The notes beneath the pieces were generated by a model. That model saw only the letters and a program-made list of their open reading frames with translations, ran no database searches and was not told the origin of the DNA. A stretch of DNA of 24,567 bases from Euglena gracilis. Its lineage: Eukaryota; Euglenozoa; Euglenophyceae; Euglenales; Euglenaceae. The position numbers and the translations under genes were made by a program. The stretch covers positions 1 through 24,567 of the forward strand of contig CAAHFI011399710.1 of NCBI GenBank assembly GCA_900893395.1. Direction: 5' to 3'. This document shows, piece by piece, positions 1-9,205 of this stretch. Each line of letters begins with the position of its first letter. Positions within the stretch are counted from its first letter, which is position 1.

Positions 1-2052
1 GAAAATGACGTTTTTGGGGGCGGCCGTTACCAAAGTGCTGTTTGCGCCTCCCGGGCGGTAATTGCTGCGTTTTACGCACGCCCGCCGCGGCGAAATTGCG
101 CCTGTCCTCCGCCCGCCGCCCTCGCAACAATTAGGTAAAGGATCGCCGACCTCTAAGCCGGGGCAGACCCTCGTTTTTAGAGCGCCGCGCCGCCGATTTC
201 GGCCAAAATTACCGAAAATGACGTTTTGGGGCGGCGTTACCAAGTGCTGTTTTGCGCTCCCGGGCGGTATTGCTGCGTTTTACGCACGCCGCCGCGGGCG
301 AAATTGCGCCTGTCCGCCCGCCCGCTTCGCAACAATTAGGTAAAGGATCGCCGACCTCTAGCCGGGGCAGACCCGCGTTTTTAGAGCGCCGGCGCAGCCG
401 ATTTCGGCCGAAAATGACCGAAAAATGACGTTTTTGGGGCGGCCGTTACCAAAGTGCTGTTTTGCGCCTCCCGGGCGGTAATGCTGCGTTTTACGCACGC
501 CGCCGCGCGGCGAAAATTGCGCCTGTCCGCCCGCCGCCCTTCGCAACAATTAGGTAAAGGATCGCCGACCTCTAGCCGGGGCAGACCGCTCGTTTTTAGA
601 GCGCCGGCGCCGCCGATTTCGGCCAAAATGACCGAAAAAATGACGTTTTTGGGGGCGGCGTTACCAAAGTGCTGTTTTGCGCCTCCCGGGCGGTAATGCG
701 CTGCGTTTTACGCACGCCCGCCGCGGGCGAAATTGCGCCTGTCCGCCCGCCGCCCTTCGCAACAATTAGGTAAAGGATCGCCGACCTCTAGCCGGGGCAG
801 ACGCTCGTTTTTAGAGCGCCGGCGCCGCCGATTTCGGCCGAAAATGACCGAAAAATGACGTTTTTGGGGCGCCGTTACAAAGTGCTGTTTTGCGCCTCCC
901 GGGCGGTAATTGCTGCGTTTTACGCACGCCCGCCGCGGGCGAAATTGCGCCTGTCCGCCCGCCGCCCTTCGCAACAATTAGGTAAAGGATCGCCGACCTC
1001 TAGCCGGGGCAGACCGCTCGTTTTTAGAGCGCCGGCGCGCCGATTTCGGCCGAAAATACCGAAAAATGACGTTTTTGGGGCGGCCGTTACCAAAGTGCTG
1101 TTTTGCGCCTCCCGGGCGGTAATGCTGCGTTTTACGCACGCCCGCCGCGGGCGAAATTGCGCCTGTCCGCCCGCCGCCCTTCGCAACAATTAGGTAAAGG
1201 ATCGCCGACCTCTAGCCGGGGCAAGCGCTCGTTTTTTAGAGCGCCGGCGCGCCGATTTCGCCGAAAATGACCGAAAAATGACGTTTTTGGGGGCGGCCGT
1301 TACCAAAGTGCTGTTTTGCGCCTCCCGGGCGGTAATTGCTGCGTTTTACGCACGCCCGCCGCGGGCGAAATTGCGCCTGTCCCCCGCCGCCCTTCGCAAC
1401 AATTAGGTAAAGGATCGCCGACCTCTAGCCGGGGCAGACCGCTCGTTTTTAAGCGCCGGCGCAGCCGATTTCGGCCAAAATGACCGAAAAATGACGTTTT
1501 TGGGGGCGGCCGTTACCAAAGTGCTGTTTTGCGCCTCCCGGGCGGTAATTGCTGCGTTTTACGCACGCCCGCCGCGGGCAAATTGCGCCTGTCCGCCCGC
1601 CGCCCTTCGCAACAATTAGGTAAAGGATCGCCGACCTCTAGCCGGGGCAGACCGCTCGTTTTTAGAGCGCCGGCGCAGCCGATTTCGGCCGAAAATGACC
1701 GAAAAATGACGTTTTTGGGGGCCCGTTACCAAAGTGCTGTTTTGCGCCTCCCGGGCGGTAATTGCTGCGTTTTACGCACGCCCGCCGCGGGAAAATTGCG
1801 CCTGTCCGCCCGCCGCCCTTCGCAACAATTAGGTAAAGGATCGCCGACCTCTAGCCGGGGCAGACCGCTCGTTTTTAGAGCGCCGGCGCGCCGATTTCGG
1901 CCGAAAATGACCGAAAAATGACGTTTTGGGGGCGGCCGTTACCAAAGTGCTGTTTTGCGCCTCCCGGGCGGTAATTGCTGCGTTTTACGCACGCCCGCCG
2001 CGGGCGAAATTGCGCCTGTCCGCCCGCCGCCCTTCGCAACAATTAGGTAAAG

Positions 2053-2267
2053 GATCGCCGACCTCTAGCCGGGGCAGACCGCTCGTTTTTAGAGCGCCGG
2101 CGCAGCCGATTTCGGCCGAAAATGACCGAAAAATGACGTTTTTGGGGGCGGCCGTTACCAAAGTGCTGTTTTGCGCCTCCCGGGCGGTAATTGCTGCGTT
2201 TTACGCACGCCCGCCGCGGGCGAAATTGCGCCTGTCCGCCGCCGCCCTTCGCAACAATTAGGTAAAG
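2053..2267. repeat. Representative family A monomer (215 bases)
   Basis: This copy is close to the family A consensus and can serve as its reference, with the unit cut arbitrarily at the core GATCGCCGAC. In order it holds the core, the CTCTAGCCGGGGCAGACC segment, a CGCTC/GAGCG dyad around a T-run, the palindrome GCGCCGGCGC, the palindrome TTTCGGCCGAAA, two near-identical tandem pieces CCGAAAATGA and CCGAAAAATGA, a G-run leading to CGGCCGTTACCAAAGTGCTG, the CTCCCGGGCGG segment, the TGCGT/ACGCA dyad, a GC-rich stretch, and CTTCGCAACAATTAGG just before the next core. The cut point has no biological meaning. Confidence 0.9.
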
Positions 2268-5200
2268 GATCGCCGACCTCTAGCCGGGGCAGACGCTCGT
2301 TTTTAGAGCGCCGGCGCCGCCGATTTCGGCCGAAAATGACCGAAAAATGACGTTTTTGGGGCGGCCGTTACCAAAGTGCTGTTTTGCGCCTCCCGGGCGG
2401 TAATTCTGCGTTTTACGCACGCCCGCCGCGGGCGAAATTGCGCCTGTCCGCCCGCCGCCCTTCGCAACAATTAGGTAAAGGATCGCCGACCTCTAGCCGG
2501 GGCAGACCGCTCGTTTTTAGAGCGCCGGCGCGCCGATTTCGGCCGAAAATGACCGAAAAATGACGTTTTTGGGGCGGCCGTTACCAAAGTGCTGTTTTGC
2601 GCCTCCCGGGCGGTAATTGCTGCGTTTTACGCACGCCCGCCGCGGGCGAAATTGCGCCTGTCCGCCCGCCGCCCTTCGCAACAATTAGGTAAAGGATCGC
2701 CGACCTCTAGCCGGGGCAGACGCTCGTTTTTAGCGCCGGCGCCGCCGATTTCGGCCGAAAATGACCGAAAAATGACGTTTTTGGGGGCGGCCGTTACCAA
2801 AGTGCTGTTTTGCGCCTCCCGGGCGGTAATTGCTGCGTTTTACGCACGCCCGCCGCGGGCGAAATGCGCCTGTCCGCCCGCCGCCCTTCGCAACAATTAG
2901 GTAAAGGATCGCCGACCTCTAGCCGGGGCAGACCGCTCGTTTTTAGAGCGCCGGCGCCGCCGATTTCGGCCGAAAATGACCGAAAAATGACGTTTTTGGG
3001 GCGGCCGTTACCAAAGTGCTGTTTTGCGCCTCCCGGGCGGTAATTGCTGCGTTTTACGCACGCCCGCCGCGGGCGAAATTGCGCCTGTCCGCCCGCCGCC
3101 CTTCGCAACAATTAGGTAAAGGATCGCCGACCTCTAGCCGGGAGACCGCTCGTTTTTAGAGCGCCGGCGCCGCCGATTTCGGCCGAAAATGACCGAAAAA
3201 TGACGTTTTTGGGGCGGCCGTTACCAAAGTGCTGTTTTGCGCCTCCCGGGCGGTAATTGCTGCGTTTTACGCACGCCCGCCGCGGGCGAAATTGCGCCTG
3301 TCCGCCCGCCGCCCTTCGCAACAATTAGGTAAAGGATCGCCGACCTCTAGCCGGGGCAGACCGCTCGTTTTTAGAGCGCCGGCGCCGCCGATTTCGGCCG
3401 AAAATGACCGAAAAATGACGTTTTTGGGGCGGCCGTTACCAAAGTGCTGTTTTGCGCCTCCCGGGCGGTAATTGCTGCGTTTTACGCACGCCCGCCGCGG
3501 GCGAAATTGCGCCTGTCCGCCCGCCGCCCTTCGCAACAATTAGGTAAAGGATCGCCGACCTCTAGCCGGGGCAGACCGCTCGTTTTTAGAGCGCCGGCGC
3601 CGATTTCGGCCGAAAATGACCGAAAAATGACGTTTTTGGGGCGGCCGTTACCAAAGTGCTGTTTTGCGCCTCCCGGGCGGTAATTGCTGCGTTTTACGCA
3701 CGCCCGCCGCGGGCGAAATTGCGCCTGTCCGCCCGCCGCCCTTCGCAACAATTAGGTAAAGGATCGCCGACCTCTAGCCGGGGCAGACGCTCGTTTTTAG
3801 AGCGCCGGCGCGCCGATTTCGGCCGAAAATGACCGAAAAATGACGTTTTTGGGGCGGCCGTTACCAAAGTGCTTTTTGCGCCTCCCGGGCGGTAATTGCT
3901 GCGTTTTACGCACGCCCGCCGCGGGCGAAATTGCGCCTGTCCGCCCGCCGCCCTTCGCAACAATTAGGTAAAGGATCGCCGACCTCTAGCCGGGGCAGAC
4001 CGCTCGTTTTTAGAGCGCCGGCGCCAGCCGATTTCGGCCAAAATGACCGAAAAATGACGTTTTTGGGGCGGCCGTTACAAGTGCTGTTTTGCGCCTCCCG
4101 GGCGGTAATTGCTGCGTTTTACGCACGCCCGCCGCGGGCGAAATTGCGCCTGTCCGCCCGCCGCCCTTCGCAACAATTAGGTAAAGGATCGCCGACCTCT
4201 AGCCGGGGCAGACCGCTCGTTTTTAGAGCGCCGGCGCGCCGATTTCGGCCGAAAATGACCGAAAAATGACGTTTTTGGGGGCGGCCGTTACCAAAGTGCT
4301 GTTTTGCGCCTCCCGGGCGGTAATTGCTGCGTTTTACGCACGCCCGCCGCGGGCGAAATTGCGCCTGTCCGCCCGCCGCCCTTCGCAACAATTAGGTAAA
4401 GGATCGCCGACCTCTAGCCGGGGCAGACCGCTCGTTTTTAGAGCGCCGGCGCGCCGATTTCGGCCGAAAATGACCGAAAAATGACGTTTTTGGGGGCGGC
4501 CGTTACCAAAGTGCTGTTTTGCGCCTCCCGGGCGGTAATTGCTGCGTTTTACGCACGCCCGCCGCGGGCGAAAATTGCGCCTGTCCGCCCGCCGCCCTTC
4601 GCAACAATTAGGTAAAGGATCGCCGACCTCTAGCCGGGGCAGACGCTCGTTTTTAGAGCGCCGGCGCAACCGATTTCGGCCGAAAATGACCGAAAAATGA
4701 CGTTTTTGGGGCGGCCGTTACCAAAGTGCTGTTTTGCGCCTCCCGGGCGGTAATTGCTGCGTTTTACGCACGCCCGCCGCGGGCGAAATTGCGCCTGTCC
4801 GCCCGCCGCCCTTCGCAACAATTAGGTAAAGGATCGCCGACCTCTAGCCGGGGCAGACCGCTCGTTTTTAGAGCGCCGGCGCCGCCGATTTCGGCCGAAA
4901 ACCGAAAAATGACGTTTTTGGGGCGGCCGTTACCAAAGTGCTGTTTTGCGCCTCCCGGGCGGTAATTGCTGCGTTTTACGCACGCCCGCCGCGGGCGAAA
5001 TTGCGCCTGTCCGCCCGCCGCCCTTCGCAACAATTAGGTAAAGGATCGCCGACCTCTAGCCGGGGCAGACCGCTCGTTTTTAGAGCGCCGGCGCGCAGCC
5101 GATTTCGGCCAAAATGACCGAAAAATGACGTTTTTGGGGCGGCCGTTACCAAAGTGCTGTTTTGCGCCTCCCGGGCGGTAATGCTGCGTTTTACGCACGC

Positions 5201-5470
5201 CCGCCGCGGGCGAAATTGCGCCTGTCCGCCCGCCGCCCTTCGCAACAATTAGGTAAAGGATCGCCGACCTCTAGCCGGGGCAGACGCTCGTTTTTAGAGC
5301 GCCGGCGCGCCGATTTCGGCCAAAATGACCGAAAAATGACGTTTTTGGGGCGGCCGTTACCAAAGTGCTGTTTTGCGCCTCCCGGGCGGTAATTGCTGCG
5401 TTTTACGCACGCCCGCCGCGGGCGAAATTGCGCCTGTCCGCCCGCCGCCCTTCGCAACAATTAGGTAAAG

Positions 5471-5655
5471 GATCGCCGACCTCTAGCCGGGGCAGACCGC
5501 TCGTTTTTAGAGCGCCGGCGCCGCCGATTTCGGCCGAAAATGACCGAAAAATGACGTTTTTGGCCTCCCGGGCGGTAATTGCTGCGTTTTACGCACGCCC
5601 GCCGCGGCGAAATTGCGCCTGTCCGCCCGCCGCCCTTCGCAACAATTAGGTAAAG
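5471..5655. repeat. Shortened family A monomer (185 bases)
   Basis: This copy lacks about 27 bases at roughly 5563, where GACGTTTTTGG runs straight into CCTCCCGGG. The missing part is the GGCCGTTACCAAAGTGCTG segment and its flank. The neighbours on both sides are full length, so this is a single-copy internal deletion. It is the largest gap that I see in family A. Confidence 0.9.
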
Positions 5656-6505
5656 GATCGCCGACCTCTAGCCGGGCAGACCGCTCGTTTTTAGAGCGCC
5701 GGCGCCGCCGATTTCGGCCGAAAATGACCGAAAAATGACGTTTTGGGGGCGGCCGTTACCAAAGTGCTGTTTTGCGCCTCCCGGGCGGTAATTGCTGCGT
5801 TTTACGCACGCCCGCCGCGGGCGAAATGCGCCTGTCCGCCCGCCGCCCTTCGCAACAATTAGGTAAAGGATCGCCGACCTCTAGCCGGGGCAGACCGCTC
5901 GTTTTTAGAGCGCCGGCGCGCCGATTTCGGCCAAAATGACCGAAAAATGACGTTTTTGGGGCGGCCGTTACCAAAGTGCTGTTTTGCGCCTCCCGGGCGG
6001 TAATTGCTGCGTTTTACGCACGCCCGCCGCGGGCGAAATGCGCCTGTCCGCCCGCCGCCCTTCGCAACAATTAGGTAAAGGATCGCCGACCTCTAGCCGG
6101 GGCAGACCGCTCGTTTTTAGAGCGCCGGCGCGCCGATTTCGGCCAAAATGACCGAAAAATGACGTTTTTGGGGCGGCCGTTACCAAAGTGCTGTTTTGCG
6201 CCTCCCGGGCGGTAATTGCTGCGTTTTACGCACGCCCGCCGCGGGCGAAATTGCGCCTGTCCGCCCGCCGCCCTTCGCAACAATTAGGTAAAGGATCGCC
6301 GACCTCTAGCCGGGCAGACCGCTCGTTTTTAGAGCGCCGGCGCGCCGATTTCGGCCAAAAATGACCGAAAAATGACGTTTTTGGGGCGGCCGTTACCAAA
6401 GTGCTGTTTTGCGCCTCCCGGGCGGTAATTGCTGCGTTTTACGCACGCCCGCCGCGGCGAAATTGCGCCTGTCCGCCCGCCGCCCTTCGCAACAATTAGG
6501 TAAAG

Positions 6506-6707
6506 GACCGACCTCTAGCCGGGGCAGACCGCTCGTTTTTAGAGCGCCGGCGCGCCGATTTTCGGCCGAAAATGACCGAAAAATGACGTTTTTTTACCAA
6601 AGTGCTGTTTTGCGCCTCCCGGGCGGTAATTGCTGCGTTTTACGCACGCCCGCCGCGGGCGAAATTGCGCCTGTCCGCCCGCCGCCCTTCGCAACAATTA
6701 GGTAAAG
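6506..6707. repeat. Family A monomer with two small internal losses (202 bases)
   Basis: The core itself is altered here (GACCGACC in place of GATCGCCGAC, four bases lost), and about ten bases of the GGGGCGGCCG segment are missing near 6595, where the T-run joins TTACCAAAG. Neighbouring copies are normal. Confidence 0.85.
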
Positions 6708-8366
6708 GATCGCCGACCTCTAGCCGGGGCAGACCGCTCGTTTTTAGAGCGCCGGCGCGCCGATTTCGGCCAAAAATGACCGAAAATGACGTTTTTGGGG
6801 CGGCCGTTACCAAAGTGCTGTTTTGCGCCTCCCGGGCGGTAATTGCTGCGTTTTACGCACCCCGCCGCGGGCGAAATTGCGCCTGTCCGCCCGCCGCCCT
6901 TCGCAACAATTAGGTAAAGGATCGCCGACCTCTAGCCGGGGCAGACCGCTCGTTTTTAGAGCGCCGGCCCGCCGATTTCGGCCAAAAATGACCGAAAATG
7001 ACGTTTTTTGGGGCGGCCGTTACCAAAGTGCTGTTTTGCGCCTCCCGGGCGGTAATTGCTGCGTTTTACGCACGCCCCCGCGGGCGAAATTGCGCCTGTC
7101 CGCCCGCCGCCCTTCGCAACAATTAGGTAAAGGATCGCCGACCTCTAGCCGGGGCAGACCGCTCGTTTTTAGAGCGCCGCGCGCCGATTTCGGCCGAAAA
7201 TGACCGAAAAATGACGTTTTTGGGGCGGCCGTTACCAAAGTGCTTTTGCGCCTCCCGGGCGGTAATTGCTGCGTTTTACGCACGCCCGCCGGGCGAAAAT
7301 TGCGCCTGTCCGCCCGCCGCCCTTCGCAACAATTAGGTAAAGGATCGCCGACCTCTAGCCGGGGCAGACCGCTCGTTTTTAGAGCGCCGCGCGCCGATTT
7401 CGGCCGAAAATGACCGAAAAATGACGTTTTTGGGGGCGGCCGTTACCAAAGTGCTGTTTTGCGCCTCCCGGGCGGTAATTGCTGCGTTTTACGCACGCCC
7501 GCCGCGGGCGAAATTGCGCCTGTCCGCCCGCCGCCCTTCGCAACAATTAGGTAAAGGATCGCCGACCTCTAGCCGGGGCAGACCGCTCGTTTTTAGAGCG
7601 CCGGCGCGCCGATTTCGGCCGAAAATGACCGAAAAATGACGTTTTTGGGGGCGGCCGTTACCAAAGTGCTGTTTTGCGCCTCCGGGCGGTAATTGCTGCG
7701 TTTACGCACGCCCGCCGCGGCGAAATTGCGCCTGTCCGCCCGCCGCCCTTCGCAACAATTAGGTAAAGGATCGCCGACCTCTAGCCGGGGCAGACCGCTC
7801 TTTTAGAGCGCCGCGCGCCGATTTCGGCCGAAAATGACCGAAAAATGACGTTTTTGGGGGCGGCCGTTACCAAAGTGCTGTTTTGCGCCTCCCGGGCGGT
7901 AATTGCTGCGTTTTACGCACGCCCGCCGCGGGCGAAATTGCGCCTGTCCGCCCGCCGCCCTTCGCAACAATTAGGTAAAGGATCGCCGACTCTAGCCGGG
8001 GCAGACCGCTCGTTTTTAGAGCGCCGCGCCCGATTTCGGCCAAAATGACCGAAAAATGACGTTTTGGGGGCGGCCGTTACCAAAGTGCTGTTTTGCGCCT
8101 CCCGGCGGTAATTGCTGCGTTTTACGCACGCCCGCCGCGGCGAAATTGCGCCTGTCCGCCCGCCGCCCTTCGCAACAATTAGGAAAGGATCGCCGACCTC
8201 TACCGGGGCAGACCGCTCGTTTTTAGAGCGCCGGCGCGCCGATTTCGGCCAAAAATGACCGAAAAATGACGTTTTTGGGGGCGGCCGTTACCAAAGTGCT
8301 GTTTTGCGCCTCCCGGGCGGTAATTGCTGCGTTTTACGCACGCCCGCCGCGGCGAAATTGCGCCTG

Positions 8367-8426
8367 TCCGCCCGCCGCCCTTCGCAACAATTAGGTAAAG
8401 GATCGCCGACCTCTAGCCGGGGCAGA
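8367..8426. other. Junction between family A and family B, inside one monomer
   Basis: The last family A diagnostic base is the G of CCTGTCC at 8366. The first family B diagnostic base is the G of GCAGAGCGC at 8427. The 60 bases between are identical in both families, so the exchange point cannot be placed more finely. Every diagnostic site to the left is of type A and every one I checked to the right is of type B, with no interleaved copies. This is what a single unequal crossover or conversion boundary between two arrays would leave. A mis-join in assembly between two separate arrays would look the same. Confidence 0.9.
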
Positions 8427-9062
8427 GCGCTCGTTTTTGGAGCGCCGGCGCAGCCGATTTCGGCCGAAAACGGCCGAAAAATGACGTTTTTGGGGTGTTC
8501 GTTTTACGTGCTATTTTGCGCCTCCCGGGCGGTAACGGCTGCGTTTTACGCACGCCCGCCGCGGGCAAAATTGCGCCTATCCGCCCGCCGCCCTTCGCAA
8601 CAATTAGGTAAAGGATCGCCGACCTCTAGCCGGGGCAGAGCGCTCGTTTTTGGAGGCCGGCGCAGCCGATTTCGGCCGAAAACGGCCGAAAAATGACGTT
8701 TTTCGGGGTGTCGTTTTCGTGCTATTTTGCGCCTCCCGGGCGGTAACGGCTGCGTTTTACGCACGCCCGCCGCGGGCAAAATTGCGCCTATCCGCCCGCC
8801 GCCCTTCGCAACAATTAGGTAAAGGATCGCCGACCTCTAGCCGGGGCAGAGCGCTCGTTTTTGGAGCGCCGGCGCAGCCGATTTCGGCCGAAAACGGCCG
8901 AAAAATGACGTTTTTGGGGTGTTCCGTTTTACGTGCTATTTTGCGCCTCCCGGGCGGTAACGGCTGCGTTTTACGCACGCCCGCCGCGGGCAAAATTGCG
9001 CCTATCCGCCCGCCGCCCTTCGCAACAATTAGGTAAAGGATCGCCGACCTCTAGCCGGGGCA

Positions 9063-9089
9063 GAGCGCTCGTTTTTGGAGCGCCGGCGC
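9063..9089. repeat. Dyad GCGCTC/GAGCGC and palindrome GCGCCGGCGC in the monomer
   Basis: GAGCGCTC (9063-9070) is a perfect 8-base palindrome. GCGCTC (9065-9070) also pairs with GAGCGC (9078-9083) across a seven-base T-rich loop. The second arm overlaps the perfect palindrome GCGCCGGCGC (9080-9089). In family A the first arm is CGCTC, giving a five-pair stem. Copies reading GGAGGCC instead of GGAGCGCC lose the second arm. Function is unknown; the pattern is present in most of the ~117 copies. Confidence 0.8.
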
Positions 9090-9095
9090 AGCCGA

Positions 9096-9118
9096 TTTCG
9101 GCCGAAAACGGCCGAAAA
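9096..9118. repeat. Palindrome TTTCGGCCGAAA and tandem CGGCCGAAAA pair
   Basis: TTTCGGCCGAAA (9096-9107) is a perfect 12-base palindrome. In family B, CGGCCGAAAA occurs twice back to back (9099-9108 and 9109-9118). Family A has, at the same place, one CGGCCGAAAA followed by the related tandem pieces CCGAAAATGA and CCGAAAAATGA. The monomer therefore contains a short internal duplication, which suggests it partly grew from smaller repeats. Confidence 0.8.
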
Positions 9119-9129
9119 ATGACGTTTTT

Positions 9130-9150
9130 CGGGTGTTCGTGTTTACGTGC
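9130..9150. repeat. Hypervariable block of family B (one example)
   Basis: Between the constant ATGACGTTTT on the left and GTGCTATTTTGCG on the right, each B monomer carries a different short string made of G, T and C with an occasional A. Examples are CGGGTGTTCGTGTTTAC here, GGGGTCGTGTTTC near 9767, GGGGCGTCCGTTTTC near 11867 and GGGGTGTTACGTTAC near 22837. Nearly all of them can be read as a longer G-run/TGTT/CGTCCG/TGTTTTAC string with different pieces missing. In family A the same place is a nearly constant GGGGCGGCCGTTACCAAA. Confidence 0.85.
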
Positions 9151-9178
9151 TATTTTGCGCCTCCCGGGCGGTAACGGC

Positions 9179-9205
9179 TGCGTTTTACGCACGCCCGCCG
9201 CGGGC
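9179..9205. repeat. Two short perfect dyads, TGCGT/ACGCA and GCCCG/CGGGC
   Basis: TGCGT (9179-9183) pairs with ACGCA (9187-9191) across TTT, and immediately after it GCCCG (9193-9197) pairs with CGGGC (9201-9205) across CCG. Both are kept in most copies of both families. They could form small hairpins in single-stranded DNA or RNA. They lack the following T-run expected of an intrinsic terminator, and I do not assign a function. Confidence 0.7.

Larger units (their letters stand above)
1..8400. repeat. Family A satellite block, about 40 monomers of 212-215 bases
   Basis: Family A is recognised by these short diagnostic strings: GAAAATGACCGAAAAATGAC, GGCCGTTACCAAAGTGCTG, GGTAATTGCTGCG, GCGAAATTGCGCCTGTCC, GCAGACCGCTCG and TTTTTAGAGCGCC. 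Core (GATCGCCGAC) starts are at 141, 346, 560, 776, 988, 1200, 1413, 1626, 1839, 2053, 2268, 2481, 2695, 2907, 3122, 3335, 3550, 3762, 3974, 4187, 4402, 4618, 4832, 5044, 5259, 5471, 5656, 5869, 6081, 6294, 6506, 6708, 6920, 7133, 7343, 7557, 7769, 7981 and 8188, and the boundary unit is at 8401. Most differences between copies are one-base losses in runs of G, C, A or T. A second soft spot is the stretch after GCGCCGGCG, which reads CCGCCG, CGCCG, CAGCCG or longer in different copies. Copies at the extreme left (bases 1-560) carry more small losses than those from 2,000 to 5,000. Confidence 0.96.

Noticed and set aside
9019-9035. Partial match to the CENP-B box at CTTCGCAACAATTAGGT
   Set aside because: The essential TTCG and central A positions fit, but TAGG stands where CGGG is required, giving seven of nine key bases. 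A match of this quality is expected by chance in a GC-rich unit.
9179-9205. Intrinsic transcription terminators from the short hairpins
   Set aside because: The stems are only five pairs, no T-run follows the GC-rich stem, and they recur in every monomer with no gene to terminate.
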